A stretch of 64,000 nucleotides of DNA from Bacillus massiliigorillae (GTDB lineage Bacteria; Bacillota; Bacilli; Bacillales; DSM-1321). A program made the translations under genes and the position numbers. Location: NCBI RefSeq assembly GCF_000380245.2, contig NZ_HG428742.1, positions 235,245 through 299,244 of the forward strand. Reading direction: 5' to 3'. Numbering within the stretch: the first letter of the stretch is position 1; each line of letters opens with the position of its first letter. Below, in pieces: positions 27,669-37,060 of the stretch. The notes below the pieces were generated by a model. The model saw only the letters and a list, made by a program, of their open reading frames with translations. It was not told where the DNA came from and ran no database searches.

Positions 27669-30600
27669 TTATTTAGCAGGAGTTGCATCAAATGTAATTT
27701 CTGAAATATCAAGAGTGAAATCACCAAGAATATCAGACTTCATATCAACTTTTTGGTTTTCCAATGCCACTGGTTTTAAGTCTGTTACTGTATCATTTGC
27801 AGGGTCTAATTCCACAGTTGCAACATTCTTAGCATATACTTTATATGTGTTTTCAGCAGTTTTTTCATAGAATGCGAATGCTAGTTTATTTTCGCCATTC
27901 TCTACCCAAAGATTACCCCATGTATCTGGCGAAGTTGGTAATGAGCCATCACCTAAAATTACTTCATCAGCACTAACTTCACCTGTAATCTTCAATGTTA
28001 CTTTACCATCTTTTACTTCAATAGAAGGTGTAAGGCCAAAATGAGTTAAATCACTATCAAAATTAAATGGATCACCATTATTCACACCTTCAGTAGGTTG
28101 ATTCAAAAATGCTGCTTCAAAGTCAGCTTTTAATTTCGCTGCTACTGCTTCATAGCGATCAATTTCAGTTTTTTGAGCTTCTAATTTAGCGAAATCAGCA
28201 CTAAAATCAATTGCTTTTGCACCTTTAGCTATTGCTGCATCTACTTTAGCTTTTGCTGCATCATATTGTGCTTTTGCTGTATCTAAAGCTGCATCGTCAA
28301 GAATTGAATTAGCTACACTTAATGTTAATTTAGCTAACTCTTCATTAGCAGTTACAATTGCAGCTTCCTTTTCTTGAACAGTTCCTTGTGACACTTTATC
28401 TCCGTTAATTTTGAATGATTTTTCTAAACCATCTACAGACGCTGTTACATTAACAAAGTCAGTATCCTTGAATCCATCAATAGTAGCTGCTGCACTATTG
28501 TTATGAGTAATAGTAATTGAGTTAGCAGTATTTGGTTGTACTAATAACTTAATTGATGGTAAATATGCTAGATTATCAACTGCAGCAGTTGCAAGTTCTG
28601 CATTATTTAACACACGCATTACACCATAGCTATCTACAACAGCAAAGTCAACATTTTTAGCAACTGTAGAGCTTGTAAAGTTAGCACCTGTAACTTCTTT
28701 TAAATCTTCGAAATCAGCTTTTTCATCTGCTGTGTATACAGTATCTGCATCTACTGTATCTTCAGAAACTACTTTTAATGAAGTAATTGTAGGTTTCACT
28801 TTAGAAACAGTTACTTCCTCAGCAAATTTATCACCAGTCGCGTTAATAGCAACTGTTACAGTTGTTTTTACTTCTTTAGCATCTGTCGCATATGGAACAT
28901 TAGATGGGTTAAGTGTACCTTCAGTTGGTTGCAACCACTTAGGTGCGTCTACTGAATAATCAGTTCCAGCATCTAACTTAATTTTTGAACCATTATCAAG
29001 TACACCGTAAACTACAACATCTTTTGTATATGCTTTAGTAGTATCATTATCATCAACTAAGCCTGCTCCAACTTCGTCAAGGATGTTACCGATTTTTTCA
29101 ACTTCATATGATACATACTCAGTTCCATCAGTTACACGGAAAGTAATTGTTTTCTCACTTCCTGAAACTTTAGTTCCATCAGCTTTCTCAATTGAAACTG
29201 TTACTTTTTCTGTACCAATTACATACTTATCATCTTTTTTAGCTTCAAGTGTTACTACACCCTTATCAGTAACTTGAATAACACCTTTATCAGTTGCTGG
29301 CTTTTCTTCTACAACTGCTGGTTTTTCTTCAGCGAAAACAAGTTTATAATCACCATCTGTGAATAATTTAGTTTTCTGTTCAGTTGTTAATTCACGCTCA
29401 TACTGATCGATTACCTTTGTACCAGCTAAGCTGATAGTAGTAGTAGCATTATCTTTTGCTAATAATGTAGTTTTCACATCGCTAGAAACACCATCAACAC
29501 GTACTGGTTTAGCAGCTTCTTTTACTTGGATGTTCTGAATTGCTGTTTTGTTAGTAGCTGAGATTGCTACAATTGACTTGTAAGAAGATGCAGTTTCATC
29601 TTGTAAATCTAAATATACACCTGTCTTACCGTCTTTTGTTGTCCAATCATCAGTTTTAACTGAACCAGATAATGTTACACCACGTTTTGTATCTTTTAAG
29701 ATTTTAACATCTGTAATAACATTTCCTTCTTTATCTGTAACTTCAACAGGTACGAATGTTTTCTCACCAGCTACTACTAAATCAGGAGTGTTAATTACAG
29801 CAGAATCTGCACGTTGTCCTTCAGCTACTGTAATCTTTAATGTAGAATGGTTACCAGTTGAAGTTGCAATAGCCATTACAGTATTTTCTCCAACTACCAA
29901 TGATGAAGTTGAATCTAATGCAAGAGCTACTTTCTCTTCACCTTTTACAGTTACTGTAGTAAATTCAGTAGAAACTTTTGTAACTAATGGATTTGTTTGA
30001 TTCAATACAACGTTTTGGTTAGTACCAGATGTATGCAAATCAGAAGCTGTTAAAGCTTTACCATATTGGTCAACTGCATCCACTAATACGTAGAATTTAT
30101 CTTTCTTTAAATCAGTTGTTTCGGATAATGTTTTACCATCTTTGTTGTATAAAGATCCAAGTGTAACATCAGCTACTTGTGATTTTGCAGATACTTTCAA
30201 CATTTTAGTTGCTGATTTTCCTGTTTCACCGTGTACTAAAGTTAAAGTAATTGCGTCCCCTTCTTTTGCCTTCTCAGAATCCACATTAATTGTTACAATC
30301 CCTTTAGATTGTGTCGGTGAAGCTTGACCTTTAACTACTGCTCCAGCTGCATTTGCAATGATTGAAGTTGTTTTTGTAATATCTTCACCATATTGGTTTT
30401 TCACTTGGTATCCAACAGTTACTGCAGTAGAGTCTGCATTTAATACTGCATTTTCAGAAAGGATTTCAACAGAGTCAACTTTTTCGTTTGTCACTGTTAC
30501 TGATCCTGTTAATGTTTTTTCACCTGAAGTTGCATTTACAGTGTAAGTGCCTTCAGTCATTTTACCAGCCATTTCAATTACAGCTGTTTTGTTGTCTGCA

Positions 30601-31649
30601 CTTAAAGTAACTTTTTCAGTGTTTACTTTAGAAGAACCTTTTTTCACTTCAAAAGTAGTTTTGCTATCTACTGGTGCAGTGAACTTAACTTCGATTTGTT
30701 TAGCGCCAATTGCACTTACACCCTCAACAGCTACTTCAGTAGAAGCTACTTTAAACGCTTCAGCAGCCTTAGCTTCACCTGATTTATATGCAGCAGTGAT
30801 AACTACGCTTTGCTCTTTTTCAGCTGCTTCGATAGCAGGAATTGTAAGTTCAACTGTTTTCTTGTCTTCAGCTAGTTTAGCTTCAGTTGCTACAACTTCA
30901 GTAGCATCTTTACCGTCGATAGCTTGAGTTAATTTGAAGTCTTCAGCTTTCACAGCTTCTACTTCTTTATCAAGAGTAACAGTTACTTTACCATTTTCAG
31001 CTTTCACTGCATCTACAACTGCGATTGGGTGAATTGCAAGATCTGCTTTATATAAGAAGATTGCAAATTGACCACGAGTTGCTTGCTCAGCAGTACCGAA
31101 TTGTGTTTCTGATTTACCGCTTGTTACTTTATTTTCAACTAAAGCTGAAACAGCTGATTTATATTGTTCAGCAACGTCAGTGAATTTCACATCTGATTTG
31201 CCTTCTAATTTGAAACCTTTTGCAATCCAAATAGCTAATTGACCACGAGTGATTTCTTCAGTTGCGCCAAAAGTAGTTTCAGTTTTACCTTGAGTGATGC
31301 CAGCTTTAACAAGTGCATCTACATACTTAGCAGTACGTTCTGGAACGTCTGTGAATTTAGTTGTTTTAATAGTGTCATCTACTTCAAGACCTAATACTTT
31401 TACTAATTGTGCAGCAGCGTCTTGACGAGTGATGTTATCTGCTACACCAAATTGTGTATCAGTTTTACCTTGAGTAGCTTCTTTGTCTAATAAGAATTGA
31501 ACTGCATCTTTATATTGTGGCGCAACGTCAGTGAAGTCTTTCACATTAGTTACAGCAGCAGATGCTAATGGAGCGATAGCACCAGCAACAAGAGTTGCGG
31601 TAGCAGCAGTTGCTACGAATTTGCGATACGATTTTGGTTGGTAAGCCAT
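27669..31649 (-). CDS. Large S-layer protein 2 (three SLH domains)
   Basis: A 1326-residue exported protein, paralogue of S-layer protein 1. Signal peptide 1-30 (MAYQPKSYRKF...PLASAA), three SLH domains (about 33-205), a long series of Ig-like modules, then a divergent C-terminal part of about 240 residues. This part has a predicted helical, possibly coiled-coil segment rich in Ala, Lys and Glu (TANEELAKLTL...KLKADFEAA) and a beta domain ending DISEITFDATPAK. The start at 31649 has GGGGAGG about 9 bases upstream; the longer frame to 31694 has no ribosome site. A perfect 10-bp palindrome lies in the 5' leader. Likely an S-layer lattice protein; which of the two paralogues is expressed cannot be told. 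Confidence 0.9.
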   Translation of the reverse strand: MAYQPKSYRKFVATAATATLVAGAIAPLASAAVTNVKDFTDVAPQYKDAVQFLLDKEATQGKTDTQFGVADNITRQDAAAQLVKVLGLEVDDTIKTTKFTDVPERTAKYVDALVKAGITQGKTETTFGATEEITRGQLAIWIAKGFKLEGKSDVKFTDVAEQYKSAVSALVENKVTSGKSETQFGTAEQATRGQFAIFLYKADLAIHPIAVVDAVKAENGKVTVTLDKEVEAVKAEDFKLTQAIDGKDATEVVATEAKLAEDKKTVELTIPAIEAAEKEQSVVITAAYKSGEAKAAEAFKVASTEVAVEGVSAIGAKQIEVKFTAPVDSKTTFEVKKGSSKVNTEKVTLSADNKTAVIEMAGKMTEGTYTVNATSGEKTLTGSVTVTNEKVDSVEILSENAVLNADSTAVTVGYQVKNQYGEDITKTTSIIANAAGAVVKGQASPTQSKGIVTINVDSEKAKEGDAITLTLVHGETGKSATKMLKVSAKSQVADVTLGSLYNKDGKTLSETTDLKKDKFYVLVDAVDQYGKALTASDLHTSGTNQNVVLNQTNPLVTKVSTEFTTVTVKGEEKVALALDSTSSLVVGENTVMAIATSTGNHSTLKITVAEGQRADSAVINTPDLVVAGEKTFVPVEVTDKEGNVITDVKILKDTKRGVTLSGSVKTDDWTTKDGKTGVYLDLQDETASSYKSIVAISATNKTAIQNIQVKEAAKPVRVDGVSSDVKTTLLAKDNATTTISLAGTKVIDQYERELTTEQKTKLFTDGDYKLVFAEEKPAVVEEKPATDKGVIQVTDKGVVTLEAKKDDKYVIGTEKVTVSIEKADGTKVSGSEKTITFRVTDGTEYVSYEVEKIGNILDEVGAGLVDDNDTTKAYTKDVVVYGVLDNGSKIKLDAGTDYSVDAPKWLQPTEGTLNPSNVPYATDAKEVKTTVTVAINATGDKFAEEVTVSKVKPTITSLKVVSEDTVDADTVYTADEKADFEDLKEVTGANFTSSTVAKNVDFAVVDSYGVMRVLNNAELATAAVDNLAYLPSIKLLVQPNTANSITITHNNSAAATIDGFKDTDFVNVTASVDGLEKSFKINGDKVSQGTVQEKEAAIVTANEELAKLTLSVANSILDDAALDTAKAQYDAAKAKVDAAIAKGAKAIDFSADFAKLEAQKTEIDRYEAVAAKLKADFEAAFLNQPTEGVNNGDPFNFDSDLTHFGLTPSIEVKDGKVTLKITGEVSADEVILGDGSLPTSPDTWGNLWVENGENKLAFAFYEKTAENTYKVYAKNVATVELDPANDTVTDLKPVALENQKVDMKSDILGDFTLDISEITFDATPAK

Positions 31650-31687
31650 TGAGTAAATCCTCCCCGATATGTAAAATCTTTTTATTT

Positions 31688-31710
31688 CTATCAAATACTA
31701 TATTTGATAG
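31688..31710 (-). promoter_or_regulatory. Palindrome in the leader of S-layer gene 2
   Basis: CTATCAAATA, three bases, TATTTGATAG: a perfect 10-bp inverted repeat about 40 bases upstream of the start codon and upstream of the ribosome site. In the transcript it forms a hairpin that could stabilise the mRNA 5' end, as reported for other S-layer messages, or it could be an operator. Confidence 0.45.
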
Positions 31711-32370
31711 ATCTGATAGCTCTTATTCCCTCGAAAATACCATTTTAATATAATTAATATATAGGTAAGTCAAAGAGAAAAAGAACTATAACTAACTTAG
31801 TTACAGCCTATTGTTTCGGATTTTAATTACTATCTAAATTTTTTATTATTTTGTAGTTTTTAGATAACAACCCTTGTTTATAGGCGTTTTTCAAATACAA
31901 CCCCATTATACACACTATACTAAAAAAATTAAATGTTTATATTAAATCTATTTTTCTAACATTTGTTACATTTAAGTGAAATCCTTTTTATACACTATAT
32001 TGAAATAAAATTAAAAAAGGGAAATTTCTTCATAATAATTCACTAAAACAAACCAAAATCAGACGAAAAATCCCATTAAAAAGAGAGAAAATAACATTAT
32101 TTAAAAATTATTCAAGAAATCACAAGTTGAATTGTGAAATAAATATGAAATAAATATAAAATTCACTTAATTCATTTTTCAAATTTACAAGTAGCTCCTA
32201 TTATTCATATAATATGGAAATTAAATATACGTACCACTATTCTCATATCAATTTAGCTATATAAACAAAATCAACGATTTAAGGGATGTCATTTTTTATA
32301 AAAATACGATATGATAACAAGAAACTTTTATATATGGAAACTATTAATATAGAAAGAAGGAGTGTTTGCA
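31711..32370. other. Intergenic region between S-layer gene 2 and the HD nucleotidase
   Basis: About 660 very AT-rich bases between divergent genes. It must hold the S-layer promoter(s) with a long leader, and the promoter of the HD-domain gene. No ORF, RNA gene or repeat is evident. Confidence 0.5.
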
Positions 32371-33000
32371 ATGGGAATTCACACATATTTTAAGAGCTTA
32401 ACAAAGTTAGAGCGAATCGAACGTTGTCCAGGAGAGTTTATGTTTGAAAGACATACTGTTGCAAGTCATTCTTTCAAGGTGGCACAATATGCTCAGTTTC
32501 TTGGAACAGTGGAAGAACTAAATGGTACAACCATTGATTGGAAGTTATTATACGAGAAAGCTTTAAATCACGATTATCCAGAAATATTCATCGGTGATAT
32601 TAAAAGCCCCGTTAAATATTGGACACCTGAACTTCGTACCATGCTACAAAAAGTAGAAGAAGGCATGACAGCCAAGTTTATCGAAACAGAGTTTCCAGAG
32701 GAATTTCAAGCCATCTACCATGAGAAGCTGAAAGAAGGTAAAGATGATACGGTTGAAGGTAAGATTTTAGCTGTTGCCGATAAGGTCGATCAGATTTATG
32801 AGGCATTTACTGAAATTCAGCGTGGTAATGCAGAACCTGCTTTTGTCGATATATATCGTGATTCTGTTATTGCGATTAAAGATATAGACTTGAAGTGCGT
32901 TGATTATTTCCTTGAGCACGTTCTGACGGAAATGGTTGATGAGGATATGATTTCTACGGTTAATGTGAGGAAGATAACGAAAGAAGCACTAAGCTCATGA
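32371..33000 (+). CDS. HD-domain 5'-deoxynucleotidase, YfbR-like
   Basis: A 209-residue cytoplasmic protein with the HD metal-binding pattern: His33 in HTVASHSFKV, His67-Asp68 in NHDYPE, and a late Asp in ADKVDQIYE (137-140). Length and motif order match YfbR-type nucleotidases that remove phosphate from deoxynucleoside monophosphates. The ATG at 32371 is chosen because AGAAGGAG lies 8 bases upstream; a GTG nine bases earlier touches the ribosome site. The terminator hairpin overlaps the end of the gene. No functional link to the S-layer genes is apparent. Confidence 0.8.
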   Translation: MGIHTYFKSLTKLERIERCPGEFMFERHTVASHSFKVAQYAQFLGTVEELNGTTIDWKLLYEKALNHDYPEIFIGDIKSPVKYWTPELRTMLQKVEEGMTAKFIETEFPEEFQAIYHEKLKEGKDDTVEGKILAVADKVDQIYEAFTEIQRGNAEPAFVDIYRDSVIAIKDIDLKCVDYFLEHVLTEMVDEDMISTVNVRKITKEALSS

Positions 33001-33017
33001 TGAGCTTAGTGCTTCTT
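32981..33017 (+). terminator. Terminator whose loop is the stop codon
   Basis: A perfect 17-bp stem, 32981-32997 with 33001-33017; the three-base loop is the TGA stop codon of the HD nucleotidase. The T-run after the stem is short (TTCTT). Confidence 0.75.
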
Positions 33018-33070
33018 ATCTTTCTAGAAATATATAAACTTCTATCCAATCATTTATCTTAATCCACTTT

Positions 33071-33472
33071 TTACAGTTTTACCTGTTCTAACTTTGTTCC
33101 ACCTTGTTTTACTTGAATATCGATTTTATACTCTTTATATTTCTCTTTTAGCTTCTTACCATATTTCTCCGCAATCGCTTTCGCTTGTTCTTTCTTCATA
33201 TCAGCGCTCACTTCGAAATCTAGTAGAACCATTTTCCCGCTATCTTCTGTCACGATTAAACTAATTTGTGAAACCCCTTTTTCTTTCGCAATCTCTTTCT
33301 TCATGTCTTCATCAGACTTTGTCACATCCAACTTGTCCGTCATATTAGCAGTCTCTTTTACATTTTCCTGCTTCGGTGTTGTTTCTTTCTTCTCTTCTTC
33401 ACCGCCACCGCAAGCAGACAAGACTAATGCCAAACCGACAGTCAACGTTAAAGCTTTCAGCTGTTTCAACAT
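33071..33472 (-). CDS. Small lipoprotein of unknown function
   Basis: A 133-residue predicted lipoprotein: signal peptide with lipobox LSAC around residue 21, a Lys/Glu-rich linker, and a C-terminal domain (VSQISLIVTEDSGKMVLLDFEV...AIAEKYGKKLKEKYK) with an alpha/beta pattern reminiscent of small sporulation or YhcN-like lipoproteins, but no family can be named with confidence. The start at 33472 follows GGGGG with 5-base spacing; the longer frame would place a second hydrophobic stretch before the signal. Its upstream region is dispersed repeat copy C. It would be anchored on the outer face of the membrane. Confidence 0.65.
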   Translation of the reverse strand: MLKQLKALTLTVGLALVLSACGGGEEEKKETTPKQENVKETANMTDKLDVTKSDEDMKKEIAKEKGVSQISLIVTEDSGKMVLLDFEVSADMKKEQAKAIAEKYGKKLKEKYKEYKIDIQVKQGGTKLEQVKL

Positions 33473-33537
33473 ACGCACCCCCAAATTTATACATGTTAAT
33501 GTTAGCATAAGTAGTAAAAATATTACAACTAAACAAA

Positions 33538-33686
33538 AAAAGCGCAAGCGCCTGTTTTGCGACGTATAGATTGGAGCACTTCGACTGAGATAAAGGAAAC
33601 ACGAAGAGCCGGTAGCCGATTCGATGTTGACTTATCGTAGGGAGATGGGCGAAATCTACTAGTCGCTGGGCTCTGGAGCTAGACAC
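33538..33686. repeat. Dispersed ~150 bp repeat, copy C
   Basis: Begins AAAGCGCAAGCGCC and ends GGAGCTAGACAC. It is nearly the exact reverse complement of copy A (790-937), with much higher identity than to copy B. It occupies the upstream region of the lipoprotein gene, between it and the terminator of the next SLH gene. No coding potential. Confidence 0.88.
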
Positions 33687-33719
33687 CGCACAAATTTATA
33701 TACTTTCTTATCTAACAAA

Positions 33720-33753
33720 AAAAAGAAATGCCAACATAATATCGGCATTTCTA
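33720..33753 (-). terminator. Terminator of the SLH/beta-solenoid protein gene
   Basis: AGAAATGCC pairs with GGCATTTCT; an A-run precedes it, giving TTTTTT on the minus strand right after the stop of the gene at 33762. Confidence 0.8.
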
Positions 33754-33761
33754 CTACTCTA

Positions 33762-36638
33762 TTACTGTGCAGATACAGGCTGAACTGTCACCGTTACTTC
33801 TTTAGTGAACGTTTCATTTCCCTTTGCAAAAGTTAATGTAATTAACGCAGTATTATCTGTAGCATTAACAGGTGCTTGTCTATTTAACGTAGCTTGTTTC
33901 CCTGTGCTATCAATAGAAATATAATTACCTGGATCTACTTTTCCACTAATAGTAACGGATATATCATTATTTGGAGTCTGCCCTATTACTAATGGCTTAA
34001 CATAGTCTGTAATCAGATTGCTTTGAATTACTATATTCGGAATGACTCTTGAACTCTCATATTTTAAAGCCTCTAAACGTAATTCAGTTCTAATTGTTTC
34101 ACTTACCTGATTATTCACATCCGTAACGATTGTTTGAACGTACTCCTTAGAAGGAAGGTACATATTCAGTTTCAAAACATATGCTCCTACATTTGCAGAT
34201 ACTATTCCACTAATACCTAACTTTTCTAACGTTGCGAGTACTTCGGTTCCATCGTTATTAAAAGCTGCTCTATATAATGCATCTAATAATACTCTATCAT
34301 CAACCTTCAATTTCAAACCATTAAAAGCCGTCTGTATAGCTATCGTTGCCTGATTGATTTCCCATGCTGTTTTATCATATACATAATAATCAAGAGCTAT
34401 TCGCAAAGCATTCCAAGATTCTACTGTATAGAGATTAGTATTTAGCTGTTTGTCATTTACTTTCTTAACCTCTGCTTGAAAAGCTGCAATTGCCCTTGTT
34501 CGATCATTATTATTAGGGATGGATGGATTCGTACCAGTAATAGAACCTACATAAGCTCCCTCAAAGGAATAAACAGTACCTGTTCCATTTAAAGTAAGAT
34601 TAGCATTCACATACATCTTGGTAATAGAACCTGTCACTGTTACAGTAGAGGATCGATTAATATAAACTGTAGGTATATAACCACCTAATGTTACGGATCC
34701 ATATGTGTCAATCGATACTGTTCCTAACTGACCATTATTCGTAAACCCGTAAGAACTATAAGATGATAAATTTTTAATCGTTGTAGTTCCTGTTACTCTA
34801 ACAGACGAGTCCAATGACACCGATGCATTCGGTGTATCAATAATTAGATTACCCTCTACCGTAATATTTCTCAGATTAATAGAGCTAGAAGCACTTCCAT
34901 CAATCGTTAAATCACCTTTAATAGTCCTCGTTCCTGTTGTTGGACCATATGTAATATAAGAGGAACCAGTCGGTCTTACTGTAATGCTTCCATTAGATGT
35001 TCCTGCATAGCTAAGGTCATCACTATACCCATAATCATCTGAATAAAAGGTTCTTTCAGTTGTTCCAGAAATGAGTGTATTATCATAAGATAATAGGTTT
35101 TTATTAACTGTGATTGTATTCGATGAATAATTGTAACGAGATAAAGTACCATCTGGTAGTGTAATAACTACTATTTCATAGCCATCATTCAGATTGTTGT
35201 TACCGTCCCTAACCTTAATAGAAGATGAAGACGGTAAAGAATAACCATTCAGGGTATACTGAGAAATATTAGTCGCATCATTACTTCCGCCATTATATTG
35301 CACACCTTCTGAGAACGTAATTTCAATTGTATCCGGACTATTGCCATTTAAATACCCTTTCACACTATTAATAGTGAAAGGAGTGCGGTCAGCAGTAGCT
35401 TTAATTGATAAGGAATGTGAATTAGACATATCATTAATTAAGGTTTTATAATTACTTGGCGTATCAACAACCTTAGCTGTAATGGTCGAACTTACATCCG
35501 AATTACTCGCCGGAGTTGTTAATATAACAGTCGCTTCACCATCTTGCATCGTAACTTTACTACTTCCTAATGAACCATAAGAAGCACTTAAATCTAATAC
35601 GATATTATCCGCATCTGTATCTATATCATTTGTCGTTTTGTCTTTTAATTGAAACTTTATTTCCGTTTGTGTTGAGTTGTTACTCTGAACAACTCCTGAC
35701 TTAGATGTAATTGATAAGGATAAGGCTTCACTTGCCTTTACTGATTGGAAAGTACCAGTTAAACCGTATTGCTCTGCTCCATTGGACTTTAACCCACTAG
35801 TTGTAACTTTGTAGCTCTTATCATATTCTAATCCGCTTACTGTCAAAATCACCTTATTATAGCTAGTACTACTTAACTTGACTGAAGTGACCGTTGCACC
35901 TTGAACTTTAAATTGACTTTTATCTACCCAATCGACTGGCTGTGAAAATGTTAGTTCCACCTTATTACTTGAAGTCGCTTTCACTTCTTGCAGAACTACT
36001 GGCTCAGGAGCGGGAGTCGGAGGGACAGTTGGATTATTCGGATCTGCTTTACTCGCTCTTAATAGGAAGTTAGCAAAGTCACCTCGTTTTGCATTTTGCT
36101 GTGTACCAAATGTCGTGCTATTAAGTCCTTTCGTCACATTGTTTTCTACTAGTGCCGATACTGGACCTTTTAAATAAGAAGGTACATCATTAAATGCAAT
36201 AGATGAAGAACCCTTCAATTTATACCCTCGTTGAATCCAAACCGCTAACTCTCCCCTTGTAATAAGGCCGTCAGAATTAAAGGTGGTTGGGCCTGTCCCA
36301 TTTGTAATTCCTGCAGCTTTAAGAGCATTGATATATTTCACCGCTCGCTGCGGAACATCTTTGAATCCAGATGCAGGTGCATTATTTATATTTAAACCTA
36401 ATACTTTCACTAACATGACTGCTGCATCTACACGCTTAATAGATTGGTACACACCAAATTCCGTATTTGAAAAACCTTGAACTCCTTTAGAAGTTACATA
36501 ATCCACTGCTTCTTTATATTGTGGTTGAACATCTTTAAAAGCAGCCGCTGCACCAATTGGAGCTACTGCAGAAGCTACTAATCCTGCAGTTACTGCAGTT
36601 GATATAAATTTATGGAATCTCTTCGTTTGATAAGCCAT
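33762..36638 (-). CDS. SLH surface protein with SbsA-type Ig and beta-solenoid-like module
   Basis: A 958-residue exported protein: signal peptide (1-33), three SLH domains (about 34-205), a PTVPPTPAPEP linker, an Ig-like domain beginning VLQEVKATSSNKVELTFSQ, further beta domains, and a Ser/Thr/Gly-rich repetitive part (about 550-680). This part opens with ITYGPTTGTRTIKGDLTIDG and alternates short hydrophobic strands, as in parallel beta-helices. A FIVAR-like helical segment follows (YTVESWNALRIAL...AIQTAFNGL) and a final beta domain. It shares the TYGP module and preceding domains with the protein at 43663. The start has GGGGGG upstream. Anchored on the wall by SLH; the exposed part is probably adhesive or structural. 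Confidence 0.87.
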   Translation of the reverse strand: MAYQTKRFHKFISTAVTAGLVASAVAPIGAAAAFKDVQPQYKEAVDYVTSKGVQGFSNTEFGVYQSIKRVDAAVMLVKVLGLNINNAPASGFKDVPQRAVKYINALKAAGITNGTGPTTFNSDGLITRGELAVWIQRGYKLKGSSSIAFNDVPSYLKGPVSALVENNVTKGLNSTTFGTQQNAKRGDFANFLLRASKADPNNPTVPPTPAPEPVVLQEVKATSSNKVELTFSQPVDWVDKSQFKVQGATVTSVKLSSTSYNKVILTVSGLEYDKSYKVTTSGLKSNGAEQYGLTGTFQSVKASEALSLSITSKSGVVQSNNSTQTEIKFQLKDKTTNDIDTDADNIVLDLSASYGSLGSSKVTMQDGEATVILTTPASNSDVSSTITAKVVDTPSNYKTLINDMSNSHSLSIKATADRTPFTINSVKGYLNGNSPDTIEITFSEGVQYNGGSNDATNISQYTLNGYSLPSSSSIKVRDGNNNLNDGYEIVVITLPDGTLSRYNYSSNTITVNKNLLSYDNTLISGTTERTFYSDDYGYSDDLSYAGTSNGSITVRPTGSSYITYGPTTGTRTIKGDLTIDGSASSSINLRNITVEGNLIIDTPNASVSLDSSVRVTGTTTIKNLSSYSSYGFTNNGQLGTVSIDTYGSVTLGGYIPTVYINRSSTVTVTGSITKMYVNANLTLNGTGTVYSFEGAYVGSITGTNPSIPNNNDRTRAIAAFQAEVKKVNDKQLNTNLYTVESWNALRIALDYYVYDKTAWEINQATIAIQTAFNGLKLKVDDRVLLDALYRAAFNNDGTEVLATLEKLGISGIVSANVGAYVLKLNMYLPSKEYVQTIVTDVNNQVSETIRTELRLEALKYESSRVIPNIVIQSNLITDYVKPLVIGQTPNNDISVTISGKVDPGNYISIDSTGKQATLNRQAPVNATDNTALITLTFAKGNETFTKEVTVTVQPVSAQ

Positions 36639-36771
36639 GAAAATATTCCCCCCTACTATGAATAAATTAATTGTCCTTTTAACATTATCATAAATTTATC
36701 CATTATTGGTTAAATTAACAAATAATATTTTCTACTATTTCTGGACAATTTATTAAGAGGAGGTGGATTAC

Positions 36772-37014
36772 ATGGCAAAAATCGGTGTTGAACAATCATT
36801 ATCATCTGTACAACAAGCTTTACGCGATAAAGGACACGATGTAATAGAATTAAAACAAGAGCATGACACTCAAAACTGTGATTGTTGTGTCATTTCTGGA
36901 TTGGATCAAAACGTGATGGGAATGCAGGACACATCCATGCAAGGTCCTGTCATCAATGCAGACGGTCTAACAGCTGACCAAGTATGTCAAGAAGTTGAAA
37001 GTCGCTTGCAATAA
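36772..37014 (+). CDS. ykuS: YkuS-family (UPF0180) small protein
   Basis: An 80-residue cytoplasmic protein starting MAKIGVEQSLSSVQQALRDKG, with a NCDCCVISGLDQNVMGMQDT core and a C-terminal GLTADQVCQEVESRL. This matches the UPF0180/YkuS family of Bacillus, of unknown function. The ATG at 36772 follows AGGAGGTGG; a start nine bases upstream overlaps that site. A hairpin follows the stop. Confidence 0.85.
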   Translation: MAKIGVEQSLSSVQQALRDKGHDVIELKQEHDTQNCDCCVISGLDQNVMGMQDTSMQGPVINADGLTADQVCQEVESRLQ

Positions 37015-37020
37015 AGAAGA

Positions 37021-37045
37021 AATCGCAGTTTATCCAACTGCGATT
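37021..37045 (+). terminator. Hairpin after ykuS
   Basis: AATCGCAGTT pairs perfectly with AACTGCGATT around five bases, just after the stop codon. The following T-run is weak. Confidence 0.5.
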
Positions 37046-37060
37046 CCTCTACTCGTAGCT

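Noticed and set aside
33399..33686. 95-codon minus-strand frame across dispersed repeat copy C
   Set aside because: It mostly translates the non-coding repeat and is out of frame with the lipoprotein.
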